Shown: in pieces, positions 18,473 through 26,824 of the stretch
Numbering within the stretch: the first letter of the stretch is position 1
Layout of the letters: the number at the start of each line of letters is the position of its first letter
Assembly: GCA_963762165.1 (NCBI GenBank)
Contig: CAVXJN010000002.1
Coordinates: forward strand, 1 to 64,000
Source: CAVXJN01 sp963762165
Lineage (GTDB): Bacteria > Pseudomonadota > Gammaproteobacteria > JASBUN01
Reading direction: 5' to 3'
DNA: 64,000 nt
Translations under genes and position numbers: made by a program
The notes under the pieces: generated by a model
Databases searched by the model: none
The model's input: the letters and a program-made list of their open reading frames with translations, nothing else
Told to the model about the DNA's origin: nothing

Positions 18473-19231
18473 ATGCCTGCGCTGACGTTTTCGCTTGCCG
18501 GATTGTTCCTGCCCCTGTTTCCGTTGAGCATGGCATTCAACGCCGTGTACGCCTGGGTGCGCAATGGATTGCTGCGCGCAATTATGTTGTTGGTCTGGCC
18601 TCAGGTGGGTCTGACCCTGTTGTTCGCAACCAAAGCTGCAGCGCCGAACTGGGTCTTAACGCTGGCGCTGTTCACCTCGGCCCTATACGCCTTTCGCGCG
18701 ATCAGTTTACGCGAGGTAGGACAATGGACCGGTTGCCTGGCGACCTCCGCCTGGGCGCTGCTTTGGGCTGCGTGGGTCTATGGCACCGACGCGTCGGTTG
18801 TCCGCTTATACGCCCTCGGATTCAGTGTGCCGCTGGCATTGTTGGCGCTCCTGGGCGCTAGGCTGGAGAAGCATTTCGGCGCCGCCTACACCGGCCTCTA
18901 CGGTGGCCTGGCGCAAATGCTGCCGCGTTTGTCCGGCGTGTTGGTATTCGTGATATTTGCGATTATCGCCGCACCTGTGTTCCCCAGCTTCTTCGCCATG
19001 GTCAGCACGGTTGTGATGGCGACTGCGGCGGCGCCTTTGGCGGCGTTGACGGTGGCAGTCGTATGGTTGTTGTGGAGTTGGGCGGGTGTGCGTTTGTTGC
19101 AGGGTTTGATTATCGGCCCGGGCAAGGATTGTGAAGCGCCGGACCTCAGTTTGCCCGGCGTGTGGGTCTACGCCGCAGCGCTGATCGTTCTGCTCGTTGG
19201 CGGTCTCTACGTCACAGGAGACCTGCTATGA
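18473..19231 (+). CDS. DAB-associated membrane protein resembling the C-terminal part of NuoM
   Basis: This hydrophobic protein of 252 residues and 7-8 membrane segments lies between dabB and dabA, one base after dabB and overlapping dabA. The segment LAQMLPRLSGVLVFVIFAI followed by APVFPSFFAMVS resembles the NuoM/NuoN stretch around transmembrane helices 10-12. The front half carrying the key lysines and the helix-5/7 glutamate of proton-conducting subunits is missing. It is therefore probably an accessory or stabilising subunit of the DAB complex rather than a channel. I do not know a gene name for it. Confidence 0.7.
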   Translation: MPALTFSLAGLFLPLFPLSMAFNAVYAWVRNGLLRAIMLLVWPQVGLTLLFATKAAAPNWVLTLALFTSALYAFRAISLREVGQWTGCLATSAWALLWAAWVYGTDASVVRLYALGFSVPLALLALLGARLEKHFGAAYTGLYGGLAQMLPRLSGVLVFVIFAIIAAPVFPSFFAMVSTVVMATAAAPLAALTVAVVWLLWSWAGVRLLQGLIIGPGKDCEAPDLSLPGVWVYAAALIVLLVGGLYVTGDLL

Positions 19232-22200
19232 CGCTGCCACTCGGTCAAAAGTTGAATATCCGCGCCATGATCTATGTGGCAGCCGAGCCGATTCCGTTCT
19301 TCTGGCCGATGCGCGCGTTTATTCATCACAACCCCCTGCATGGGCTTGAGCGGCTGCCTTTCCCGGAAGCCGTTGGGTCGGGTGCACGGCTGTTTCACGG
19401 CAGGGGGTTTCTGAAACGGGCAGACTATCAGCGTTATCTACATCAAGGGCGGATCGATCGTACCGAGCTTGCCGCCAATGTGGACGCTTACGTTGCCGAG
19501 CGTGAACCCGTCCCCGGAATCGATTTGGCGCGCTGGTTGATGGCCTTGCTCACCGAGACGCAGTGCCCCGTCATTCAATCCGATACGCTTGCCGGTGCTG
19601 CCGACGTGCATGCGGCTCTGAATGACCAGGCCCCGCCGTCATTCCCGCCCGATGAGCAGGTGCTGGCCGATAGACTGCGCGCGGAACTGCTGGGGGCGGT
19701 GCCGGTATACGAGGCCGTGGACGCGCTGTACGGAACGGAGATCGGCTCGGAGCTGGACGAACTGGTTGTCAAGAGCTGCTTGGATTTCTTCGACGAAGGC
19801 CAGTCCGTTTGGGCTATGCCAGGACGTACGCGCGGCTTTTTCCCCGCTTGGCGCGATCTTGCGCGGCGCAACGGCCGCTTGTACCTGCGCGGGCTCCATG
19901 TCAACCGGCTACTCAGCAACGGCGACAGTCCGGAAGAGGTGATCGCCGATGTCATGCAGACTCTCGGTGTCGCGGTAGACCATTGGCCGGCGTACTTTAC
20001 CCGGGAGCTGGCTCGCCTGCACGGCTGGGCGGGTTTTATCCGTTGGCGTTCGAGCGCCAAGCGCTATTACTGGAACGAGCGCTATCCCGGGGATTTGGTC
20101 GATCTGATGGCGGTTCGCTTGACGCTTGCGTTGGCGTTGTTGAATGAGCGCGGCGGCAGAGCGACCGCCACTGCCGCCAGTCTGGGGCAGACGATCGAGC
20201 AGCGTACGCGGGAGACCTACCTGCGCTATGAATTGTGCAGCGGACGTGTGCTGCCGGCGCTTGCCGCGCGGGTGGAGCAGGCCTTGGCGAGCGGTCGCAG
20301 CAAAAAGATCGATGGCCTTTTCCTCGACTACGCTCGGCAAAAGCGAGCCCATGAGGCCCGGAGACAGGCCCGCAACCTTCGTGATCTGGCGCAAAAGGCC
20401 GGCGATTCCGGGTCGCTGGGAGAACTTTCCAGCGAAGGATTGCACGGTCTGGTGGAGGCGCTGCGCGGGTTCGAGCAACAGGAAGGCATGCTGTGGTTGC
20501 GCGCCATGGAAAAGCACGCCATGAACCGATTGCTCAAAGGCGTAAGCCTCGAACCCCCGGCGCCGCGCGACAAGCGCCCGTTCGCCCAAGGGCTGTTTTG
20601 CATCGACACCCGTTCGGAACGGATTCGACGGCATCTGGAGGGCGTGGGCGATTACCAGACCTTCGGCATCGCTGGTTTCTTCGGCGTGCCGGTCAGTTTC
20701 ATGGAGCTCGGAAAAGGCAGCGAAACCCATCTCTGTCCCGTACTGCTAACGCCGAAGAACCTGGTGTTGGAAATGACGATATCGGGACCGAAAGACCATA
20801 TGGGTGCGGTCACCGCGCTCGAGAAGGCATTGCATGAGCTCAAGGAATCGGTGTTGAGCCCTTTTGTTACGGTCGAGGCCATCGGGCTTTTGTTCGGCTT
20901 CGATATGGTGGGCAAGACGGTGTTTCCGGTACATTACAATCGGTGGCGTCGGCGTTTGCTCGAGAGCAAACCGCAGACCCACCTGCTGCTCGATAAACTC
21001 AGCCGCGACCAAGCCGATTCCATTATTCGCGCCGTTCAACGGGCGGTGATCGCCACTGCCATCGAGCAGGAATTCGGCCTGGAGGCGGAGCGGATCAACG
21101 ATTCCATGGTCCGTGAGTTGCGCGAAGCCGCCATGGGCAATGCACCTGGCGCTCCGGAGTTTGTGAACCTGCTGAGTTTGGGCCAAGCCGACGAGCAAGC
21201 TTTCATCGACCGCCTGCGTAAAGTGTATCGTATCAATCCCACCGTCGTGCAGCTGCAGATGGAGCGTCTTGCACGGCTCGGTTTCAGTTTGGACGAACAG
21301 GTGGGATTCGTGGCACAAGCCCTGCGGTCCATTGGGTTGACCGAAAACTTCTCCCGGTTTGTTTTGCTGGTCGGCCACGGTAGCACGTCGGAGAACAACC
21401 CCTATGAATCAGCGCTCGATTGCGGCGCTTGTGGCGGCAATCACGGCTTGGTCAATGCGCGGACGCTGGCGCAAATGGCGAACAAGCCGGAGGTTCGCCG
21501 TAAGCTGCGCAAGCAGGGCGTTGAGATTGCCGATGACGCCTGGTTCGTGCCTGCGCTGCACAACACGACCACAGATGAGTTGCAGTTGTTCGATCTCGAT
21601 CGATTGCCGTCGTCCCACGTGGTCTATGTGGATCGATTGCGCAGCGGTCTGGCGGCGGCCTCCCGTCTTTGCACCGGGGAGCGATTGCCTACGCTGCAAA
21701 CGGATGCCGAGCGGCTGGAACCCGCCGAGGCGTTCAAACAAGCGCAGCGCAACGCCATGGACTGGTCTCAGGTGCGGCCCGAATGGGGGTTGGCAGGCAA
21801 CGCCTATTTCGTGATCGGCCGGCGGACGTTGACCCAGTCGCTATCGCTGGAAGGTCGGGCGTTCTTGCATTCGTACGATTATCGTCTGGATCCCAAACGC
21901 CGCTTGTTGGGCAATATCCTCGGTGGTCCGCTGGTAGTAGGGCAGTGGATTAACATGGAGCATTATTTCTCGACGGTCGACAACGAGCGGTTCGGCAGTG
22001 GTAGCAAGGTTTATCACAATGTGGCCGGCCGTTTCGGCGTCATGACCGGCAACTTGAGCGACCTGCGCACCGGCCTGCCGTCACAGACGGTCCTCGACCA
22101 CGGACGGCCTTATCATGAACCGCTGCGACTCATTACGGTGATCGAGGCTCCCTTTGAGCATGCCCGGCGGGCGGTGGAGGAAGTGAGTTCCGTCAAGTAC

Positions 22201-22344
22201 CTCGTGCGCAACGGCTGGATCCGGCTGATGGTCATCAACCCTGAGCAGGACACGGTATACATCTACGAGGACGGCGAGTGGACCAGCGAACGCTTTTCCG
22301 GCGTCCCCGAACAGGTATTGCCCGAGGAGGCTGCCGCATCATGA
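19228..22344 (+). CDS. dabA: DAB inorganic-carbon pump, catalytic subunit DabA (DUF2309)
   Basis: DabA is a cytoplasmic beta-carbonic-anhydrase-like subunit that hydrates CO2 when coupled to DabB. It has 1038 residues. ATG 19228 has CAGGAG upstream. The zinc-site parts are FCIDTRSER (Cys about 458, Asp 460, Arg) and LVGHGSTSENNPYESALDCGACGG (His about 717, Cys about 732), matching the Cys/Asp/His/Cys set of the family. The start overlaps the end of the NuoM-like gene and the end overlaps the PII-like gene (ATGA), so the unit is translationally coupled. Confidence 0.95.
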   Translation: MTLPLGQKLNIRAMIYVAAEPIPFFWPMRAFIHHNPLHGLERLPFPEAVGSGARLFHGRGFLKRADYQRYLHQGRIDRTELAANVDAYVAEREPVPGIDLARWLMALLTETQCPVIQSDTLAGAADVHAALNDQAPPSFPPDEQVLADRLRAELLGAVPVYEAVDALYGTEIGSELDELVVKSCLDFFDEGQSVWAMPGRTRGFFPAWRDLARRNGRLYLRGLHVNRLLSNGDSPEEVIADVMQTLGVAVDHWPAYFTRELARLHGWAGFIRWRSSAKRYYWNERYPGDLVDLMAVRLTLALALLNERGGRATATAASLGQTIEQRTRETYLRYELCSGRVLPALAARVEQALASGRSKKIDGLFLDYARQKRAHEARRQARNLRDLAQKAGDSGSLGELSSEGLHGLVEALRGFEQQEGMLWLRAMEKHAMNRLLKGVSLEPPAPRDKRPFAQGLFCIDTRSERIRRHLEGVGDYQTFGIAGFFGVPVSFMELGKGSETHLCPVLLTPKNLVLEMTISGPKDHMGAVTALEKALHELKESVLSPFVTVEAIGLLFGFDMVGKTVFPVHYNRWRRRLLESKPQTHLLLDKLSRDQADSIIRAVQRAVIATAIEQEFGLEAERINDSMVRELREAAMGNAPGAPEFVNLLSLGQADEQAFIDRLRKVYRINPTVVQLQMERLARLGFSLDEQVGFVAQALRSIGLTENFSRFVLLVGHGSTSENNPYESALDCGACGGNHGLVNARTLAQMANKPEVRRKLRKQGVEIADDAWFVPALHNTTTDELQLFDLDRLPSSHVVYVDRLRSGLAAASRLCTGERLPTLQTDAERLEPAEAFKQAQRNAMDWSQVRPEWGLAGNAYFVIGRRTLTQSLSLEGRAFLHSYDYRLDPKRRLLGNILGGPLVVGQWINMEHYFSTVDNERFGSGSKVYHNVAGRFGVMTGNLSDLRTGLPSQTVLDHGRPYHEPLRLITVIEAPFEHARRAVEEVSSVKYLVRNGWIRLMVINPEQDTVYIYEDGEWTSERFSGVPEQVLPEEAAAS

Positions 22345-22667
22345 AAAATCTGAACTTTAGCCCACTCAAGAAACTCGAGATCATTCTCGGTGGCGAACAC
22401 CAGGAGTTCGCTACCGACGTTTTGGATCGGGCCGGCGTCAAGGGTTATACGATCATCAACAATCTTTCGGGTAAAGGCAGTCACGGATTCCATGAAGGCC
22501 ACCTCATGTTCAACGAAGATGATGTGTTGATCATGATCGTAGCGGCCGTGCCGAAAGAGTTGGTCAACCCGATTCTGGAAGGTCTTGCTCCGTTCTACAA
22601 CGAACACTCCGGAGTCGTGTTTATATCCGATATTCAGGTCACGCGGCTGGTGAAGTTCGGCGGCTGA
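22341..22667 (+). CDS. Carboxysome/DAB-associated PII-like protein
   Basis: This 108-residue PII-like signalling protein reads LEIILGGEHQEFATDVLDRAGVKGYTII, then GKGSHGFHEGHLMFNE. It lacks the classical uridylylated T-loop tyrosine. PII-like proteins of this sort (CPII) sit in cso and DAB loci and bind adenine nucleotides and bicarbonate, so it probably tunes Ci uptake. ATG 22341 overlaps the dabA stop. Bases 22668-22757 downstream hold nothing recognisable. Confidence 0.85.
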   Translation: MKNLNFSPLKKLEIILGGEHQEFATDVLDRAGVKGYTIINNLSGKGSHGFHEGHLMFNEDDVLIMIVAAVPKELVNPILEGLAPFYNEHSGVVFISDIQVTRLVKFGG

Positions 22668-22757
22668 TTGCCATCGTGCGATCTCAGTCACACGCGCAAC
22701 CGAGACAGAATTCGTATCCAAGGGTCCGCCTGACCGCGGACGGTAGCAGTTTATTCG

Positions 22758-23372
22758 ATGATCAAACTTCGTACATACGTCTATATCGACTCGTTGCAGC
22801 CGCAACTCGCCGAGTACATGGCCACGGTCTCGCAGGGTTTTCTGCCGGTGCCCGGCGACTCCTGTCTGTGGGTGGAAGTGTCTCCCGGTATGGCGATTCA
22901 CCGCCTGACCGACATCGCACTGAAAGCCACTCGGGTGAATCTGGCGCAGCAGGTGGTCGAGCGTGCATACGGTTCGATGGTGATACACCACCGCGATCAG
23001 AGCGACGTGCAGGAAGCAGGCAGCGTGATCCTGCATCACCTCGGCGCGCAGGTGCGCGACCGCCAGCCATGCCAGATCGCGTGGCAGGAGGTGATTCGCG
23101 GCATGACGCCCGATCACACGGTGTTGATCAACCGGCAGAACCGTCGCGGCTCCATGATCCTGCCGGAACAGAGCATGTTCATTCTCGAAACCGAACCTGC
23201 CGGTTACATCGTGTATGCCGCCAACCAAGCGGAAAAAGCCGCCAATATCACCCTCATCGACGTGCGTGCGGTCGGTGCCTATGGGCGCCTGACCCTGGCC
23301 GGGCGCGAGGCGGACGTCGACGAGGCCGCGGCTGCAGCCATCGCCGCCATCAACAACCCGTCGGGTACGTGA
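22758..23372 (+). CDS. csoS1D: Tandem-BMC shell protein CsoS1D
   Basis: CsoS1D is a BMC-T protein with two fused BMC domains that forms gated trimers in the shell. It has 204 residues: domain 1 about 1-100 and domain 2 about 105-200, including RGSMILPEQSMFILETEPAGYIVYAANQAEKAANI and the final VDEAAAAAIAAINN. It starts 90 bases after the PII-like gene. It is the last shell gene of the island. Confidence 0.85.
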   Translation: MIKLRTYVYIDSLQPQLAEYMATVSQGFLPVPGDSCLWVEVSPGMAIHRLTDIALKATRVNLAQQVVERAYGSMVIHHRDQSDVQEAGSVILHHLGAQVRDRQPCQIAWQEVIRGMTPDHTVLINRQNRRGSMILPEQSMFILETEPAGYIVYAANQAEKAANITLIDVRAVGAYGRLTLAGREADVDEAAAAAIAAINNPSGT

Positions 23373-23376
23373 ACCC

Positions 23377-23943
23377 ATGCATCGTCAGGAATTCCTCGAT
23401 TTGCTGGCCCGACACCGCACGAGGTTCATGGAGGAAGCGGCCTACCTTGAACGCGCGCGGGTGTTCGTGGAACTGCAGCCCGATTGTTTTCACTGTGATC
23501 TGTGGCCGGCTCATGTGACCGGCTCTGCCTGGGTGGTCAACCCAGATCGATCACAGGTGCTGCTGATGCACCACCGCAAACACGATCAATGGTTTCAACC
23601 CGGAGGCCATGCCGATGGCGAGGCCGATATCGTGGCAGTCGCGCTGCGCGAAACCGCGGAGGAGAGTGGCATCGATCCCGAGCATATACACTTGATCGAC
23701 GGTCGGATCTTCGACCTCGATATTCACCGCATTCCCGCCAGTCACCGCGGCCCGGAGCACGAACATATCGATGCCCGTTTTCTGGTGGAAATCGACCACC
23801 GGTTGCCTGTGCCCGGCAATGACGAATCCCACGAGGTGCGCTGGGTGCCCCTGAGCCAGGTGTCGCGGTTCAACAACAATCGCTCAACCTTTCGCATGGT
23901 GGACAAAACCCGGCAATTGCGAGCGCGCACCCGTTACGCCTGA
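23377..23943 (+). CDS. Nudix hydrolase in the carboxysome operon
   Basis: This 188-residue Nudix protein has the box GGHADGEADIVAVALRETAEESGI (G-x5-E-x7-REUxEExGU) at about residues 72-95. Substrates of Nudix enzymes are nucleoside-diphosphate-linked compounds. Some plastid and bacterial Nudix proteins near RubisCO genes clear inhibitory sugar bisphosphates, but nothing here proves that. It begins four bases after csoS1D and ends five bases before the convergent cbbR stop, with no room for a terminator. Confidence 0.82.
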   Translation: MHRQEFLDLLARHRTRFMEEAAYLERARVFVELQPDCFHCDLWPAHVTGSAWVVNPDRSQVLLMHHRKHDQWFQPGGHADGEADIVAVALRETAEESGIDPEHIHLIDGRIFDLDIHRIPASHRGPEHEHIDARFLVEIDHRLPVPGNDESHEVRWVPLSQVSRFNNNRSTFRMVDKTRQLRARTRYA

Positions 23944-23948
23944 GCGTC

Positions 23949-24848
23949 CTAGCCGATATGCTGTGATATCAGGAAGTCTTTGAACGCTTCCGCGGCCGGC
24001 GCCAGCACTTTGTGTTCGGGATGGACCAGATACCAGCGGCGCTCCAGGGGCAGACCTTGAACGTCCAGAATGGCGAGATTGCCTCGGGCGACCTCCGCTT
24101 CCACGGTGATCTTTGCGACGATGGAGACACCCAACCGCCCTGCAACGGTCTGCTTGATGGCCTCGTTGCTGCCCAGTTCCATTCGTACCCGCGGCGCTGT
24201 GTCGTGGCGTCGGAAGAAAGCCTCGCAACTCAGACGGGTACCGGAGCCGCGCTCGCGCGCAATGAACGGTTCTTCGGCCAGGCGCTCGGGCGAGATCCGC
24301 TTCTTCGCCGCCAACGGGTGTTGTGCATGCGCGATGGCGACCAATGGATTAGGCGCGAATGGAATGGCCACGACCCCGAGGTTGTCGGGAGGTTGGCCGA
24401 GAATGTAGAGGTCGTCCTGGTTGTGGGCGAGACGGTCCAGAATCGCCTTGCGATTGCCCACGAACAGCGCGACCTCGATGCCGGGGTGCTGCTCGCTCAA
24501 TGTTCCCAGCAGCTGCGGCACAAAGTACTTCGCCGTGGTGAGAATCGATACGCTGAGTGTGCCTTTCTCGAGCCCCTGGAGCGCTGCCAGTTCCTGGGAG
24601 AGGCGTTCCATGCGCGCCGAGACGTCGCGGCAGGCGGACGCGACAACTTCGCCTGCCGAAGTGAGGTAGAGCTTTTTTCCGACCTGCTCCACCAAGGGTT
24701 GCCCCGCCGCCTCTGCCAATTGCTTCACTTGGATGGAAACGGCGGGTGGAGTCAGGTGGAGTGCCTCCGCCGTTCGAGTGATGCTCATGTGCTGAGCCAG
24801 GGTATCGAAAATCCTTAATTGATGAAGAGTCGCCCGCCGGACAGTCAT
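23949..24848 (-). CDS. cbbR: LysR-type regulator CbbR
   Basis: CbbR activates Calvin-cycle genes in response to metabolites such as RuBP, ATP or NADPH. It has 299 residues. The helix-turn-helix is near 18-37 (MSITRTAEALHLTPPAVSIQVKQL), followed by the linker helix and a LysR effector domain (GTLSVSILTTAKYFVPQLL). Its ATG lies 13 bases from a copy of the tandem TAAA/TTTA element it shares with the aldolase-like gene, so autoregulation is likely. It converges on the end of the cso operon. Confidence 0.92.
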   Translation of the reverse strand: MTVRRATLHQLRIFDTLAQHMSITRTAEALHLTPPAVSIQVKQLAEAAGQPLVEQVGKKLYLTSAGEVVASACRDVSARMERLSQELAALQGLEKGTLSVSILTTAKYFVPQLLGTLSEQHPGIEVALFVGNRKAILDRLAHNQDDLYILGQPPDNLGVVAIPFAPNPLVAIAHAQHPLAAKKRISPERLAEEPFIARERGSGTRLSCEAFFRRHDTAPRVRMELGSNEAIKQTVAGRLGVSIVAKITVEAEVARGNLAILDVQGLPLERRWYLVHPEHKVLAPAAEAFKDFLISQHIG

Positions 24849-24861
24849 AGGTAATTAAATA

Positions 24862-24921
24862 ATCGCTAAATAATCAGTTTAAGAACTTAAACTGTAATTT
24901 ATCACCGAATCTTCATAGACT
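24862..24921 (+). promoter_or_regulatory. CbbR-type tandem dyad plus promoter, copy 3 (cbbR/aldolase intergenic)
   Basis: The 40-bp element at 24862-24901 again holds TAAA-N7-TTTA and TTAAACTGTAATTTA. TGTAAT, 17 bp and TAGACT (24916-24921) follow, with TCATAGACTC identical to the cbbL-proximal copy. It would activate the rightward aldolase-like gene and cover the cbbR start region, allowing feedback on cbbR. Confidence 0.7.
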
Positions 24922-25067
24922 CAATTCAATCCTGACCAACGCGCTCGGGAAAAGTGGGTTGCTGATTTCCGCTTCCCAAGCTTGGATCGCCGCATTGACA
25001 ACTGCCATTTGGGAGCCTGACCCGGCCGCCCCGGGAGGTGCGGTCGCCGTCTGGAGGAACAACCAAG

Positions 25068-26312
25068 ATGCCACTGGTGAATATGAAAGACATGGTTGAT
25101 CACGCCTATCGGCACAACTACGCCGTCGGCGCGTTCGAATTGGTCAACCTGGAATTCCTGCAGGGGGTCATGGCGGCTGCGGAACGCTGCCGTGCACCGG
25201 TCATCTTGAGTCTGAACAATTCCAACGGCGAAGCCTTCGACTTCGATCTCTTGCTATCTGCCGTGGAGCGCGCGGCACAGCGTGCCTCGGTGCCGGTATC
25301 GATTCATTTTGACCATGGCCATGATCTCCAGTCCGCGATACGCGCGATCAACGGCGGTTGCAACGGCGTCATGGTCGACGTGTCCCAACGTGACTTGGGC
25401 GAAAACATCGGCATTACAGGCGAAGTCGTCGCGATGGCCCACGGTTGCGGCGTGCCGGTGGAGGGCAAGTTGGGTACCGTGCCGGAGCCCGAGCGCGACG
25501 GCGCGCAGCCGGATCCGGAGCAGGTCGTGTATACGGCGGTGGCGGAAGCCCGGGGCTTTGTGGACCGGACCGGAGTCGATTTCCTCGCGGTATCCATCGG
25601 AACTGTACGCGGTCGCATGAAGACCAAGCCGAAGCTCAATTGGCAGCGGCTAAAACAGATCAACGGAACGCTGGGCATACCGCTGACGATCTATGGCGCC
25701 AGTGGTCTCAACGATAGTCAGTTCCGGCGGCTCATTGCCAACGGCGTTGCCAAGATCAACTATTATACCGGCCTTGCCGATGCTGCCTTCGAACAAATAC
25801 GGGTGAGCACCAAGGGCAACGCCAAAGGTCAGTATGCGCACGCCGTCCGCGCCGTACAAGAAGCGGTGGAGGAGGAGACCGAGCGCTGTTTGCGCACTTG
25901 GGGAGCCGCTGGCCGCGCCGCCGAAGTGCTGGAGCAGTGCCGGCATTGGGAGCCGGTGGAGCATGTGATTAGCTGTGACGGGGAAGGCCTGGACGACAAC
26001 GGCGTCGAGGACATCATGGCCGAAGGGCGGCGCATCCTGCGCACGATCCCCGGCGTCCTCGAAGTGTGTTCCGGCAATGCGGTGCGAAATGATGGGTTGT
26101 GCCGATACAGTTGGATGGTACGTCTTTGTCACGCCGCAGTCGCCGACAGCTATCGTGAGCATCCCGCCTATGTAGAGTTCGCCAGTCAGCGGTTTCGCAC
26201 CAGCCGACGGACAGCCTCCGGTGCCTACTTGCCTTCCTGGGGCGCAGGCAGCGCGCGTGGTTCAGAAAGCCATTTCGTCTTGACTTCCCAGGCTTCGCGG
26301 GGTAATGCCTGA
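25068..26312 (+). CDS. Class II aldolase-like protein fused to a Dabb domain
   Basis: Residues 1-270 have the class II fructose-bisphosphate aldolase fold: MPLVNMKDMVDHAYRHNYAV at the start, HFDHG with Asp82 and His83, and GVAKINYYTGLADAAF. However, three metal-site positions differ. The usual ELG glutamate is Lys134, the His of the IGxxHG motif is Arg181 (SIGTVRGRMK), and the His of HGGSG is Tyr209 (IYGASGLND). Residues about 290-375 form a Dabb (stress-responsive dimeric barrel) domain with IPGVLEV and REHPAYVEFASQRF. Start ATG 25068 follows GGAGGAACAACCAAG. The CbbR-type element upstream ties it to carbon fixation. Whether it is an active aldolase is doubtful. Confidence 0.85.
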   Translation: MPLVNMKDMVDHAYRHNYAVGAFELVNLEFLQGVMAAAERCRAPVILSLNNSNGEAFDFDLLLSAVERAAQRASVPVSIHFDHGHDLQSAIRAINGGCNGVMVDVSQRDLGENIGITGEVVAMAHGCGVPVEGKLGTVPEPERDGAQPDPEQVVYTAVAEARGFVDRTGVDFLAVSIGTVRGRMKTKPKLNWQRLKQINGTLGIPLTIYGASGLNDSQFRRLIANGVAKINYYTGLADAAFEQIRVSTKGNAKGQYAHAVRAVQEAVEEETERCLRTWGAAGRAAEVLEQCRHWEPVEHVISCDGEGLDDNGVEDIMAEGRRILRTIPGVLEVCSGNAVRNDGLCRYSWMVRLCHAAVADSYREHPAYVEFASQRFRTSRRTASGAYLPSWGAGSARGSESHFVLTSQASRGNA

Positions 26313-26562
26313 GACGGCGCGAAGCGTTCTTGTATTATTGCATCGCCCGAGGGTGTCCAGATTCGGCGCAGTTTTGATGTGCGGCGATAATGTCGTCGCC
26401 GTAAGTTCGCGTCGAAACTTGCGCACGCTTTGGCACCGAATCCTACCGTTGCTGTATGCGCGAGACCGATCGCGATCCCTTGGCGCTGGACATAACTTGC
26501 CTTGCTTGCGTTCGGACCCTAGGCGAGGCTGCGAAATCCGTTTTTCAGCTTTTCACAACAAC
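26313..26562. other. Spacer after the aldolase-Dabb gene
   Basis: About 250 bases before the tRNA terminator contain no gene, repeat or hairpin that I can support. Confidence 0.5.
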
Positions 26563-26586
26563 GAAAAACGGCCCGCTAGGGGCCGC
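26563..26586 (-). terminator. Intrinsic terminator of tRNA-Val
   Basis: On the minus strand CGGCCC-CTAGC-GGGCCG is followed directly by TTTTT. The stem is six perfect GC pairs. It sits about 20 bases past the CCA end of the tRNA. Confidence 0.85.
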
Positions 26587-26603
26587 TTAACGCTTGATAT
26601 ATT

Positions 26604-26678
26604 TGGTGGGCGGTGCTGGGATTGAACCAGCGACCCCTGCCGTGTGAAGGCAGTGCTCTCCCGCTGAGCTAACCGCCC
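26604..26678 (-). tRNA. tRNA-Val (anticodon CAC)
   Basis: The 75-nt minus-strand cloverleaf has acceptor GGGCGGT/ACCGCCC, D-arm GCTC/GAGC, anticodon stem CTGCC/GGCAG with loop TTCACAC (anticodon CAC, codon GTG), T-arm GCTGG-TTCAATC-CCAGC and an encoded CCA. All stems pair. Confidence 0.95.
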
Positions 26679-26824
26679 GATCAGATCGGAGGCGGGTAGT
26701 TTAGCGACCCCCGCTGGGGCGGTCAATTTTCCCCTTGGGCCTCGAGTGCCGACGTCGTTGCGTTGGAAATCGCGGGTTCTCACCAATTTCTACGCGTGGC
26801 GCGCGAACCTTCATTTTCGCACGT

